64,000 bases of DNA. Source: Sphingobacterium paludis. GTDB taxonomy: Bacteria > Bacteroidota > Bacteroidia > Sphingobacteriales > Sphingobacteriaceae. The stretch spans positions 124,001-188,000 of the forward strand of contig NZ_SNZV01000004.1 of the NCBI RefSeq assembly GCF_004364125.1, given 5' to 3'. Made by a program: the position numbers and the translations under genes. Positions 9,554-17,627 of this stretch are shown one piece after another (position 1 is the stretch's first letter; every line of letters begins with the position of its first letter). A model generated the notes under the pieces. It worked only from the letters and a program-made list of their open reading frames with translations, had not been told where the DNA came from and made no database searches.

Positions 9554-10683
9554 AGATTGTCTATTGTATAGCTGCCACAAGCAACTCGGGGGGTATGGAA
9601 CGTGTACTGACAAACAAAGCCAATTACTTTGCGCGACTTGGGTTTGATGTGCATATTATTACAACAGACCAACAAGGCAAAGCTAGCTTTTTCCCGCTGG
9701 ACGCTCGGGTACATCAGCACGACTTAGGCATTAACTACGTGCTAAACAATGGGAAAGGTATCGTGAAAAAACTGCTTAGCTACCGCTTAAAACAAAGGAA
9801 ACATCAGCAGCGCCTAAGCCGACTGCTGCTGCAGTTGCAGCCAGATGTGACGCTTTCCATGTTTGATCATGAAGTGTCTTTCCTTTACAAAATCAAGGAT
9901 AAAAGTAAAAAGATACTCGAAATACACTTTTCGCGATTTAAACGGCTGCAATACGGACGTCGTGGCCTATGGGGCCTCATCGACCAATGGCGGAGCAAGC
10001 AGGATGTGGCCTTTGCCAAACGTTATGAACGATTTGTGGTGCTTACGCAAGAAGACAGGGGCTACTGGGGGGCACTGCCAAACATAAGCGTGATACCAAA
10101 CGCTAATAGTTTTGTTCCCAAATCAGTTTCGGATTTGAGCAACAAACAAGTGATAGCGGTAGGACGGTATGACTACCAAAAGCGTTTTGAAGATCTGATA
10201 GAAGCCTGGAAAGAAATTAAAGTAAAATGCCCGGATTGGTCTTTGAATATTTTCGGCCAGGGCCCGCTACAGGATCGTTTGCAGCAGCAAATCCAACGCT
10301 ATAGTCTGCAAGATGTTATCACGTTGCGCGAGCCCGTCAAGGATATTGAAAGTCAATATATTCAGCACGCGCTATTGGCCATGACCTCGCGCTATGAAGG
10401 TTTACCCATGGCTCTGTTAGAAGCCCAGGCTTGCGGCCTTCCACTGGTCGCCTACGCCTGCAAATGCGGCCCTCGAGATGTTATTAATGAGGGGGAAAAC
10501 GGTTTTCTTGTTGACGAGGGCGATCATGCAGGTTTGGCAAACCGTATTATTCAACTCATGCAAGATAATAGACTTCGGGCTGATATGGGTCAGCGAGCGA
10601 AGCTTCTATCCTCACAGTATACAGAAGAAGTCATCATGAAATTATGGCTCGATTTATTTAACGAATTGCTTGGTAAAGGTTAA
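9550..10683 (+). CDS. family 4 glycosyltransferase
   Basis: GT-B glycosyltransferase of 377 aa. The start at 9550 (MKIVYCIAATSNSGGMERV) overlaps the previous stop by 4 bases and places the conserved SGGMERV acceptor loop near the N-terminus, which rules against an upstream in-frame start at 9478. The donor-binding domain shows VIAVGRYDYQKRFEDLI, FGQGPL and the E-x7-E motif in RYEGLPMALLEAQACGLP. It resembles the GT4 subgroup that adds GalNAc or hexoses in capsule loci, but specificity is unknown. Confidence 0.9.
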   Translation: MKIVYCIAATSNSGGMERVLTNKANYFARLGFDVHIITTDQQGKASFFPLDARVHQHDLGINYVLNNGKGIVKKLLSYRLKQRKHQQRLSRLLLQLQPDVTLSMFDHEVSFLYKIKDKSKKILEIHFSRFKRLQYGRRGLWGLIDQWRSKQDVAFAKRYERFVVLTQEDRGYWGALPNISVIPNANSFVPKSVSDLSNKQVIAVGRYDYQKRFEDLIEAWKEIKVKCPDWSLNIFGQGPLQDRLQQQIQRYSLQDVITLREPVKDIESQYIQHALLAMTSRYEGLPMALLEAQACGLPLVAYACKCGPRDVINEGENGFLVDEGDHAGLANRIIQLMQDNRLRADMGQRAKLLSSQYTEEVIMKLWLDLFNELLGKG

Positions 10684-10689
10684 CGCATA

Positions 10690-11826
10690 ATGGCACAAAA
10701 GAATGAACTCCACCATAGGAAGACAATCGTTATCTCCGCTGTAAACTTAAACAGAGGCGGTACACTACGTATCTTGCGGGATTGTCTAAATTACCTATCC
10801 ATCCTGGCCGAGCATGAAGACTATCGTATACTGGCTATTGTCTATAAAAAGGAGCTGGTAGATTTTCCCAATATTGAATATATAGAAACGCAGTGGCCCA
10901 AAAAAAGATGGGTCAATAGGCTTTGGTATGAATATGTATCCCTTCGTAACCTATCCAAAAGCTTGCAGCCCGTTGCATTGTGGTTTTCGTTGCATGACAC
11001 AACCCCTTCGGTTGTAGCAACGCGGCGTGCCGTATATTGCCACAATTCCTTTCCTTTTTTGAAATGGAACCTTCGGGATGTGTTGTTCGCACCAAAAATT
11101 GTTCTTTTTGCGTTGTTTTCCCGTTTTATTTATCAGTTTAATATCCAAAAAAATAACTATGTGGTCGTTCAGCAAGAATGGTTCCGGGATGCGTTTGTGC
11201 GTTTGTTTAACCTAAACGCCAAACAAATCATTGTGGCGCCGGCAAACGGTACCAAACTCCATCTGGATGTGGTTACACGGCAAGCTACTCCAGATAAGGT
11301 TGTATTTATCTATCCTGCAATTGCAGATAGCCATAAAAATTTTGAATGCATTTGCGCGGCAGCGGAATGCTTATGGGCCAAAGGTGTGCGAAACTTTGAA
11401 GTGCTGCTGACGATCAGTGGAGAAGAGAATACATACACGAAATGGTTGTTCAACCGATGGGCAAAGAAAACGCCTGCTTTGCGCTTCTTAGGCTATTTGG
11501 ATCGAGCAACGTTGTTTCAACACTATCAGGCATCCGACTGTCTGATTTTCTCGTCGAAGGTGGAGACTTGGGGGCTTCCGATTTCTGAGTTTTCCCAGTA
11601 TGGGCGTCCGCTCCTCCTTGCAGATCTTCCTTATGCACACGAAACAGCTAAAGGGAACAATGAGGTCGCTTTCTTCGGTATAGATGATCATCAGGTGCTC
11701 GCTAGCTATATGGAAAAGCTTATCGCTGGCGACAAGTCTTTTTTAAAACCTGTGCCTGACACCCCGCTGCAAGAGCCGGTGGTGCAGTCTTGGGAAGAAT
11801 TATTTATGAAATTATTGGAACGATAG
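10690..11826 (+). CDS. family 4 glycosyltransferase
   Basis: Protein of 378 aa with a divergent GT-B N-terminal domain (IVISAVNLNRGGTLRIL) and a recognisable GT4 donor domain: VVFIYPAIADSHKNFE, FLGYLDRATLFQHYQASDCLIFSS and the E-x7-E motif in VETWGLPISEF. The gene starts 6 bases after its neighbour. The YIYPA-type strand with a Lys-Asn loop is typical of enzymes acting on mannose or rhamnose cores in Bacteroidota, but I cannot assign a substrate. Confidence 0.85.
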   Translation: MAQKNELHHRKTIVISAVNLNRGGTLRILRDCLNYLSILAEHEDYRILAIVYKKELVDFPNIEYIETQWPKKRWVNRLWYEYVSLRNLSKSLQPVALWFSLHDTTPSVVATRRAVYCHNSFPFLKWNLRDVLFAPKIVLFALFSRFIYQFNIQKNNYVVVQQEWFRDAFVRLFNLNAKQIIVAPANGTKLHLDVVTRQATPDKVVFIYPAIADSHKNFECICAAAECLWAKGVRNFEVLLTISGEENTYTKWLFNRWAKKTPALRFLGYLDRATLFQHYQASDCLIFSSKVETWGLPISEFSQYGRPLLLADLPYAHETAKGNNEVAFFGIDDHQVLASYMEKLIAGDKSFLKPVPDTPLQEPVVQSWEELFMKLLER

Positions 11827-11831
11827 ATCCT

Positions 11832-12953
11832 ATGAAAGTACTACAACTGGGTAAGTTTTACCCGATCCGCGGGGGTGTAGAGAAAGTGATGTATGACTTG
11901 ATGTTGGGCTTATCAGAAGCGGGGGTGCACTGCGATATGCTTTGCGCATCTACAGAGGACCATCCGGGTGGTACTATCCGGATAAATGACTTGGCCCATT
12001 TATTTGTTATTCCCACGCAACTTAGTTTAGCGGCAACAAAGCTTGCCCCGGCTATGATCAGCCGGTTGCGAAAAATCGCGCAGCATTATGATATTATCCA
12101 TGTGCATCATCCGGATCCAATGGCCTGTTTGGCTCTTTTTCTTTCCGGATACAAAGGGAAAGTTATTTTGCATTGGCACAGTGACATCCTAAAGCAGAAA
12201 GTGCTCTTGAAGGCATATGCCCCGTTACAGCGATGGCTTATTAAGCGCGCGGACAAGATATTGGGGACGACGCCTAAATACGTCGCCGAATCGCCGTTCT
12301 TGCAGAAGGTGCAGCATAAGACAGGCTATATTCCTATTGGTGTAGAACCCTTGCAACCCGAAGCCTCGCTGGTACATCAAATACAAAAGCGTTATGCAGG
12401 GAAGAAAATCATTTTTTCCTTGGGCCGTTTAGTCGCTTACAAGGGCTATGAATATTTAATTCAAGCCGCGCGTACATTAAGCGATGATTACTGCGTCGTT
12501 ATAGGAGGTAAGGGACCATTGCAGCACAGTTTGGAGACATTGATTGTGGCGAACGATCTACAACAGAAAGTTTTCTTGATTGGATATATTCCTGATGAAG
12601 AAATTCCTGCATATTTTGCGGCTTCGAGTCAGTTTTGCCTGCCCTCCATATTAAAAACGGAGGCGTTTGCCATTGTACAGATTGAGGCCATGTCTTGTGG
12701 TAAACCGGTGGTATCTACCGATATTCCCGGATCTGGCGTAAGTTGGGTAAATCAAGATGGTGAATCCGGCTTGATCGTGCCTATAGAGGATGCCAACGCG
12801 CTCGCGCAGAAAATTACAGAGATTGGTGAAAACGATGACCGCTATCAACAGTTAGCCGTCGGAGCAAAAAATAGATATAATCAGTATTTTACAAGGGCAA
12901 AGATGGTAGAGGTATGTCGTGGATATTATGGACAAGTGCTAGAACGGAAATAA
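11832..12953 (+). CDS. family 4 glycosyltransferase
   Basis: GT-B enzyme of 373 aa starting MKVLQLGKFYPIRGGVEKV, the standard PxxGGVE acceptor loop; the ATG at 11832 is taken because it lies just after the previous stop, while an in-frame ATG at 11790 is inside the neighbouring gene. The C-terminal half has FSLGRLVAYKGYEYLI, GGKGPL and the E-x7-E motif in TEAFAIVQIEAMSCGKPVV. It is the last glycosyltransferase of the run, and a gap of about 100 bases separates it from the peptidase-PqqD cassette. Confidence 0.92.
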   Translation: MKVLQLGKFYPIRGGVEKVMYDLMLGLSEAGVHCDMLCASTEDHPGGTIRINDLAHLFVIPTQLSLAATKLAPAMISRLRKIAQHYDIIHVHHPDPMACLALFLSGYKGKVILHWHSDILKQKVLLKAYAPLQRWLIKRADKILGTTPKYVAESPFLQKVQHKTGYIPIGVEPLQPEASLVHQIQKRYAGKKIIFSLGRLVAYKGYEYLIQAARTLSDDYCVVIGGKGPLQHSLETLIVANDLQQKVFLIGYIPDEEIPAYFAASSQFCLPSILKTEAFAIVQIEAMSCGKPVVSTDIPGSGVSWVNQDGESGLIVPIEDANALAQKITEIGENDDRYQQLAVGAKNRYNQYFTRAKMVEVCRGYYGQVLERK

Positions 12954-13057
12954 AGAAAAGAGGAGCTGCCTTATGCGTTTACTTTATATTTTTTCAAACA
13001 AATTGTAGCGTATTTGCGTATTTTAACAGGTATAAAGTGTGAGTATAGTTGGTGGGC

Positions 13058-13495
13058 ATGGATCGAAAAGTCGTTATTAATAATAAGGTTTTTTTTGATG
13101 AAATTCAGTTTCATCTTGCGAAGGGCAAGGCTGTTTCCTTTGTTATTCGAGGCGAGAGTATGCGACCCTTTTTATTTGAAGGAGACAAAGTTCAGGTTCG
13201 TCGTGCCGATCTTCAACGCGTGAAGCTGGGCGATATTTTGTTAGCCAAATGGCGCGGCAATTATGTACTGCATCGATTGGTAAGAAAGAGAAAAAACAAA
13301 TTTGGATTGGCAGGAGATGCTAATTTTTCGCAAATTGAGTGGGTTGAGGAGGGCAATGTTATTGCAAAGGTAGTCGGCGCCACACGTGGAGAAGAGAAAC
13401 TAAGAAATCCTGAAGACGGATTAAACCGTATATTAGGCGTACTTTGGTTTTATATGCGACCAGCAAGACGGATGGTTGCTAAAATAAAAAAATAG
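13058..13495 (+). CDS. small S24/S26-family serine peptidase
   Basis: Protein of about 145 aa with the signal-peptidase/LexA-type core: GESMRPFL with the candidate nucleophile Ser34, the strand GDKVQVRRADLQRVKLGDILLAKW, then VLHRLV with His72 and AGDAN at 86-89. The SMxP, HR and GDxN order matches the S26B (ER-type, Ser-His) class rather than Ser-Lys LepB. No clear transmembrane segment is seen. ATG 13058 is chosen over an upstream TTG at 13049. It begins a five-gene cassette with PqqD-like, NTase, ABC and HPr-kinase-like genes, so it may cut a leader peptide; that role is inferred. Confidence 0.82.
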   Translation: MDRKVVINNKVFFDEIQFHLAKGKAVSFVIRGESMRPFLFEGDKVQVRRADLQRVKLGDILLAKWRGNYVLHRLVRKRKNKFGLAGDANFSQIEWVEEGNVIAKVVGATRGEEKLRNPEDGLNRILGVLWFYMRPARRMVAKIKK

Positions 13496-13498
13496 AAA

Positions 13499-13768
13499 AT
13501 GAAATTAAGAGAAGATTTGATTCTGAGACACGTCGGTGAAGATTACATTATTGTAGAGCCTGGGCAAGATCAGATTGATATGTCGCGGGTGTATACGTTA
13601 AACGAGACAGCGGCTTGGCTTTGGGAACAATTGCAAGGAAAAGAATTTCTGTTGACAGAGGTGACCGCCTTGCTTTTGGATCGTTATGAGGTTGATGAAG
13701 CGACAGCAACGGATGATGCGCAGAAGCTTATCGATTTATTTCGTGCGCAAAACTTACTTAAAGGATAA
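13499..13768 (+). CDS. PqqD-like protein (RiPP recognition element fold)
   Basis: Protein of 89 aa with the PqqD arrangement: an N-terminal beta-hairpin (DYIIVEPGQDQIDMSRVYTLN) followed by a helical part with ETAAWLWEQLQG and a C-terminal LIDLFRAQNLL helix. PqqD proteins bind the leader of a ribosomal peptide and present it to a modifying enzyme, but stand-alone PqqD homologs also occur in polysaccharide loci with no known peptide. It is 3 bases downstream of the peptidase gene and 3 bases upstream of the nucleotidyltransferase gene, so the three are surely co-transcribed. Confidence 0.88.
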   Translation: MKLREDLILRHVGEDYIIVEPGQDQIDMSRVYTLNETAAWLWEQLQGKEFLLTEVTALLLDRYEVDEATATDDAQKLIDLFRAQNLLKG

Positions 13769-13771
13769 TTA

Positions 13772-14872
13772 ATGAGTTCAGAACAGATACATGATTCTTT
13801 TTTCTGTTTACTACGTTTAGGCTTATGGGAGGCTGCTACAGAACCCGTAGATAGCTTTTTCCCGCTATCTGCGCAGCAATGGGAAAAGGTATTTCAACTC
13901 GCTGTAAAACAAACGGTAGAAGGTGTTCTGTTCGAGGGAGTCAATAAATTGCCGGTAGCTTTACATCCGCCCAAGACGCTTTTACTGCGCTGGACTGTCC
14001 GTGTAGATGCTATCGAACGGCGTAATAATTGGATGAATAAGATCATCGCGGCGCAGGTGCGTTTCTTCAAAACGCAAAACATACATCCTATTTTATTAAA
14101 GGGCCAAGGCTTGGCCCGTTGCTATCCCAATCCGAACGTTCGGGTCTGCGGCGACATCGACTGGTATGTCGAGAGCAAGAAAAATAGTAAGGCGCTCTTC
14201 AGCATGTTTCAGAAGCAGGGCCTTAAGCCCGAGGCGCAGGCCGGCTTTAGCTTTAGCTTTCTTTGGAACAATTGCGACACCGAGATTCATCAACGCCTTC
14301 TTGATCTTCATAATCCTTTCGTGAAATCGTTTTTAAAGCGGCTCGAAAAAAAGGAACAGCTAAATCGTATCACGCTCCAGGTGGGAGAAGAATCCGTTTT
14401 TCTGCCATCAGCCTTATTAACCTATGTACAGGTTAATGCTCATATTTTAAAACATTTACTGTCTTTCGGAATTGGTATCAGGCAGCTCTGTGACTCGGCG
14501 CGTATATGTTTTCAGTATGCCCATGTTATTGATGGCGAGGAGCTGCGTCAAGTTTACCGAAAACTTGGGATCTTAAAGTGGATCGATCTTCTCCATATGT
14601 TACTGGTGAAATATATTGGGCTCGAGGCGACAAGCCTGCCGTTTCCTTTGCCTAAAAATGGCCAAGCCGACTGGATGATGAAAGAGATATTGGTCGCCGG
14701 AAATTTTGGCTTTCACGATGACCGGGTTGATCTGGCGCGGGAAGATCAAACAAACCAACGCGTGGACAGCTTCAAGCGGTGGAAAAATAATTTCCGCCGA
14801 TACATCGCCTATGCACCGCAAGAGACCATATTTTTTCCACTCGTACAATTTTATTCGCGATTTGTAAAATAA
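13772..14872 (+). CDS. nucleotidyltransferase-like protein (PF14907 type)
   Basis: Protein of 366 aa related to the uncharacterised nucleotidyltransferase family often linked to PqqD and lasso-peptide genes. The central block HPILLKGQGLARCYPNP is followed by RVCGDIDWYV, which supplies the D-x-D metal ligands of the polymerase-beta fold; a later CDTEIHQRL gives a third acidic position. The rest is alpha-helical. Family members near lasso-peptide kinases have been suggested to modify or extend a phosphorylated peptide; biochemical roles are mostly unknown. Its stop and the ABC start share a base (TAATG). Confidence 0.82.
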   Translation: MSSEQIHDSFFCLLRLGLWEAATEPVDSFFPLSAQQWEKVFQLAVKQTVEGVLFEGVNKLPVALHPPKTLLLRWTVRVDAIERRNNWMNKIIAAQVRFFKTQNIHPILLKGQGLARCYPNPNVRVCGDIDWYVESKKNSKALFSMFQKQGLKPEAQAGFSFSFLWNNCDTEIHQRLLDLHNPFVKSFLKRLEKKEQLNRITLQVGEESVFLPSALLTYVQVNAHILKHLLSFGIGIRQLCDSARICFQYAHVIDGEELRQVYRKLGILKWIDLLHMLLVKYIGLEATSLPFPLPKNGQADWMMKEILVAGNFGFHDDRVDLAREDQTNQRVDSFKRWKNNFRRYIAYAPQETIFFPLVQFYSRFVK

Positions 14873-16500
14873 TGCGTTCCTATTCTGTGCCATATCAGCT
14901 TCGTTGGGTTTGGTCCTTAACCCAAGATTTTCGCAAACAGCTTTTCGGATATTTTCTGCTCGAATTGCTGGCCATTGGCTTCTCGTTGTTTTTTGTTTTT
15001 TTTTCGAAGCGAGCTATCGATCAGGCTGTACACAGTGTGCCGGGAAACCTACGAACAACGCTGATCTATGTCGTAGGTGCCGTTATGTTGGGCCTATTGA
15101 TCAAAGCCATTTCCACCCGCTGGAACGAAACCATTGGGTTGAAAATGGGACTGAGGCTGCAGCGAACACTGGTTGGCGGACAAATGCGGGCGGTCTGGAA
15201 ATATGCCAAAGACTGGCATACGGGTGACCTCATGCTGCGTTTACAAACAGACACGGCAGAGGTTTCCCAAATGCTAAGCCAAGGGATTCTATCGTTCCTT
15301 TTGGTCTTAATTAGGTTGTTGGCCTCCTTTGGCTTTCTATGGTTAATGGATCCCATGTTGGCGCTAACCATTGTAGGTATATCGCCACTTTTTTTATTTT
15401 CGAAGCTATACTTTCGAAAAATGCGTCGATTAAACGCGGAAGTTAAACAAGCAGAAAGTAACTTTGGAAATGTTTTGCAGGAGAACTTGCGATTCCGGCT
15501 TTTGATCCGAGCGCTAGGTCTTATCCCTTCACGAGAAGGAAAGCTGAAGAACAGTCAAGATGTTATTTTTTCATTGAAGATGGCCCAACAAAATTTTGCC
15601 ATCAGCAGTCAAACCATCATGAAGTTCACCATTAATGGCGGTTACTTATTAACGTTTATTTGGGGAATCTACCGTTTGGACGCAGGGCAAATATCTTTTG
15701 GTACAATGGCTGCTTTTTTGCAACTTGTCAGTAGGATACAGACACCTATCCTTCAGGCAATGAGTTTCGTGCCGCAGTTTATTCGTTTTCGTACAGCTGT
15801 TGATCGTCTGCTCGCGTTGCATCATGATGAAAAGGAGGCGGAAATGGAGGCACAGGTTTTAAAAGCGCCGACTGCCATCAAAATAAACGACGTGGCCTTT
15901 CGTTATGAAGATACGATGGTCATTGACAATTTTTCTGCGAGCATGCACCGCGGACAGCCTGTGGCTATAGTCGGTTCCAGTGGACGTGGAAAGACTACAT
16001 TAATACGTTTATTGCTCGCACTAATTACGCCCCATAAAGGTGAAATTTTAGTCGAACAAAATAATGGAACTATTGTTTTATCAAATGTGCACCGTGTCAA
16101 TTTTGCTTATGTCCCTCAAGGGAATTCTTTGTTTAGCGGAAGCATATTGGATAATTTAATTGGCGATCAGGCGATTGATGCCGAACAGATAAAGCGTGCT
16201 ATTTACTTAGCAAATGCTGAATTTGTATACAGCCTGCCGCAGGGCCTGGACACGGTAGTTGGCGAGTCAGGTTTCGGATTGTCTGAAGGGCAGGCTCAAC
16301 GTATTGCGATTGCTCGCGCGATGATGCGTGAGGCATCTATTTGGCTTTTTGACGAAATAACGTCTGCCTTGGATGTCGAAACAGCGGAAATTGTCGTACA
16401 ACGATTGGCGGATGCTGGAACAGACAAAATTATACTTTTTGTTACACATGATATGAAGTTGGCCGCGCGGTGCCATCAAACAATTTTTATACAAGGTTAA
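14872..16500 (+). CDS. ABC transporter, fused permease and ATPase
   Basis: Type IV ABC exporter half-transporter of 542 aa. About six transmembrane helices fill residues 20-300. The ATPase has Walker A GSSGRGKTT at 368-376, the Q-loop YVPQGNSLF, signature LSEGQ at 470-474, Walker B SIWLFDE and a switch His in FVTHD. It has no N-terminal C39 peptidase domain, so if it exports a peptide the leader must be removed by another enzyme; the S24/S26-type peptidase of the cassette is a candidate. It most likely acts as a homodimer in the inner membrane. Confidence 0.93.
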   Translation: MRSYSVPYQLRWVWSLTQDFRKQLFGYFLLELLAIGFSLFFVFFSKRAIDQAVHSVPGNLRTTLIYVVGAVMLGLLIKAISTRWNETIGLKMGLRLQRTLVGGQMRAVWKYAKDWHTGDLMLRLQTDTAEVSQMLSQGILSFLLVLIRLLASFGFLWLMDPMLALTIVGISPLFLFSKLYFRKMRRLNAEVKQAESNFGNVLQENLRFRLLIRALGLIPSREGKLKNSQDVIFSLKMAQQNFAISSQTIMKFTINGGYLLTFIWGIYRLDAGQISFGTMAAFLQLVSRIQTPILQAMSFVPQFIRFRTAVDRLLALHHDEKEAEMEAQVLKAPTAIKINDVAFRYEDTMVIDNFSASMHRGQPVAIVGSSGRGKTTLIRLLLALITPHKGEILVEQNNGTIVLSNVHRVNFAYVPQGNSLFSGSILDNLIGDQAIDAEQIKRAIYLANAEFVYSLPQGLDTVVGESGFGLSEGQAQRIAIARAMMREASIWLFDEITSALDVETAEIVVQRLADAGTDKIILFVTHDMKLAARCHQTIFIQG

Positions 16501-17435
16501 TGAACGATTCAGACACGACTACGACGCAAACGAGAGAAAAAGTGAGCTTATATTATGAAATTGCTAATCTCGTGATGCGCGTGTCACTTCCACAAACTAT
16601 AAGCCCGGATGAGGTGCTGCCAAGTTTCGCCCCTTTTTTACGGGATAAGGATTTGGGGCGGATGATATCGACGGTAGCTATTCAGTTTGGCTCGCTGGAG
16701 GACGATGTAACAAGTACAAAACTGCTGAGTGAAGAGTCGCTCGTGTGGGGGGATCATTTTCAGTTTAGAGAGTCTGACGCGTATTACTATACGATCTTAC
16801 GTGCTGGGCATGGGGAGCGCGCGTGGACAATGCGCAGTACGAAAGATTTTTCTAGGAATGAAATCTACGCCGTGGAACAAGAAATGTATACAACAACCGT
16901 GCTTCCTTGGTTACTAATGGTTACCTTTGCGCAAGCTGCTTTGCCTTACGATACTGTGCTCATTCATGCGTCTGTTGTAGAACGCGCCGGCCAAGGTGTG
17001 GCGTTTTTAGGAAAAAGTGGTACCGGAAAAAGTACGCATAGTCGGCTTTGGCTAACGACTTTAGCAGATTTTCAATTGCTGAATGACGATAACCCAGCAT
17101 TACGAATCGCTGAAGATAATACGATATGGATTTATGGAACTCCGTGGAGTGGAAAAACACCATGTTACCGTGATTTAGGCGTACGTTTACAAGCGGTGGT
17201 ACGCTTAACACAAGCCAAGACAAACAGCTTTGCTTGGAAAAAAGGAAAAGAGGCCTTAATTACCATGTTGCCCAGCGGATCTGCTTTACGCTGGAACAGT
17301 GGCCTATTTGCTGCAATGACTTCGATATTCCAGCGTGTGCAAGAGCACGTGGCTATAGGTAATTTACATTGCCTACCCAATGCGGAAGCCGCTGAAATAT
17401 GTTATACCGCCGTAGAACAAAAAGGAATGAAATAA
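16500..17435 (+). CDS. HPr-kinase-like protein (putative peptide/protein serine kinase)
   Basis: Protein of 311 aa whose C-terminal half resembles HPr kinase: a P-loop GKSGTGKST at 171-179, LLNDDNPAL at the position of the Walker-B-like acidic residues, and YGTPWSGK. The start at 16500 overlaps the ABC stop by one base; an upstream in-frame start at 16470 lies inside that gene. The N-terminal 150 residues are unlike the HprK N-domain, as in the lasso-peptide kinases PadeK/ThcoK, which phosphorylate a C-terminal Ser of the precursor. Bacteroidota do not use classical HPr control at an EPS locus, so a local substrate is more likely. Confidence 0.8.
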   Translation: MNDSDTTTTQTREKVSLYYEIANLVMRVSLPQTISPDEVLPSFAPFLRDKDLGRMISTVAIQFGSLEDDVTSTKLLSEESLVWGDHFQFRESDAYYYTILRAGHGERAWTMRSTKDFSRNEIYAVEQEMYTTTVLPWLLMVTFAQAALPYDTVLIHASVVERAGQGVAFLGKSGTGKSTHSRLWLTTLADFQLLNDDNPALRIAEDNTIWIYGTPWSGKTPCYRDLGVRLQAVVRLTQAKTNSFAWKKGKEALITMLPSGSALRWNSGLFAAMTSIFQRVQEHVAIGNLHCLPNAEAAEICYTAVEQKGMK

Positions 17436-17474
17436 ATTGGCAAGTGAAATATCCATGATGGCCGAAAGTCTAAA

Positions 17475-17594
17475 ATGGATGTGTCACAAACTAATCACAC
17501 GATAGATCTCGCCAAGGCGAGTTCACAACAGAATTATTTATATAAGAACCATGAAGACGTTTCGTGCCGCAGCTGCGCCGAATACATCGAATAG
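17475..17594 (+). CDS. candidate 39-aa peptide gene after the kinase
   Basis: A short open frame starting at ATG 17475 encodes 39 residues beginning MDVSQTNHTIDLA and ending DVSCRSCAEYIE. It lies 39 bases after the HPr-kinase-like gene and 33 bases before the wza-like gene. It is rich in Ser, Asn and Gln, with two Cys near the C-terminus, and so is peptide-like in size and composition. There is no clear ribosome-binding site and no glycine-rich leader cleavage motif. It could be the substrate of the cassette or a chance frame; I rate chance as more likely. Confidence 0.2.
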   Translation: MDVSQTNHTIDLAKASSQQNYLYKNHEDVSCRSCAEYIE

Positions 17595-17627
17595 GTTCAT
17601 CGGCTTTTGAAGAGTAACTTAATTAAG

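Noticed and set aside
12954..13057. Possible peptide precursor in the gap before the peptidase gene
   Set aside because: The only plus-strand frame is 11 codons long and has no features of a precursor.
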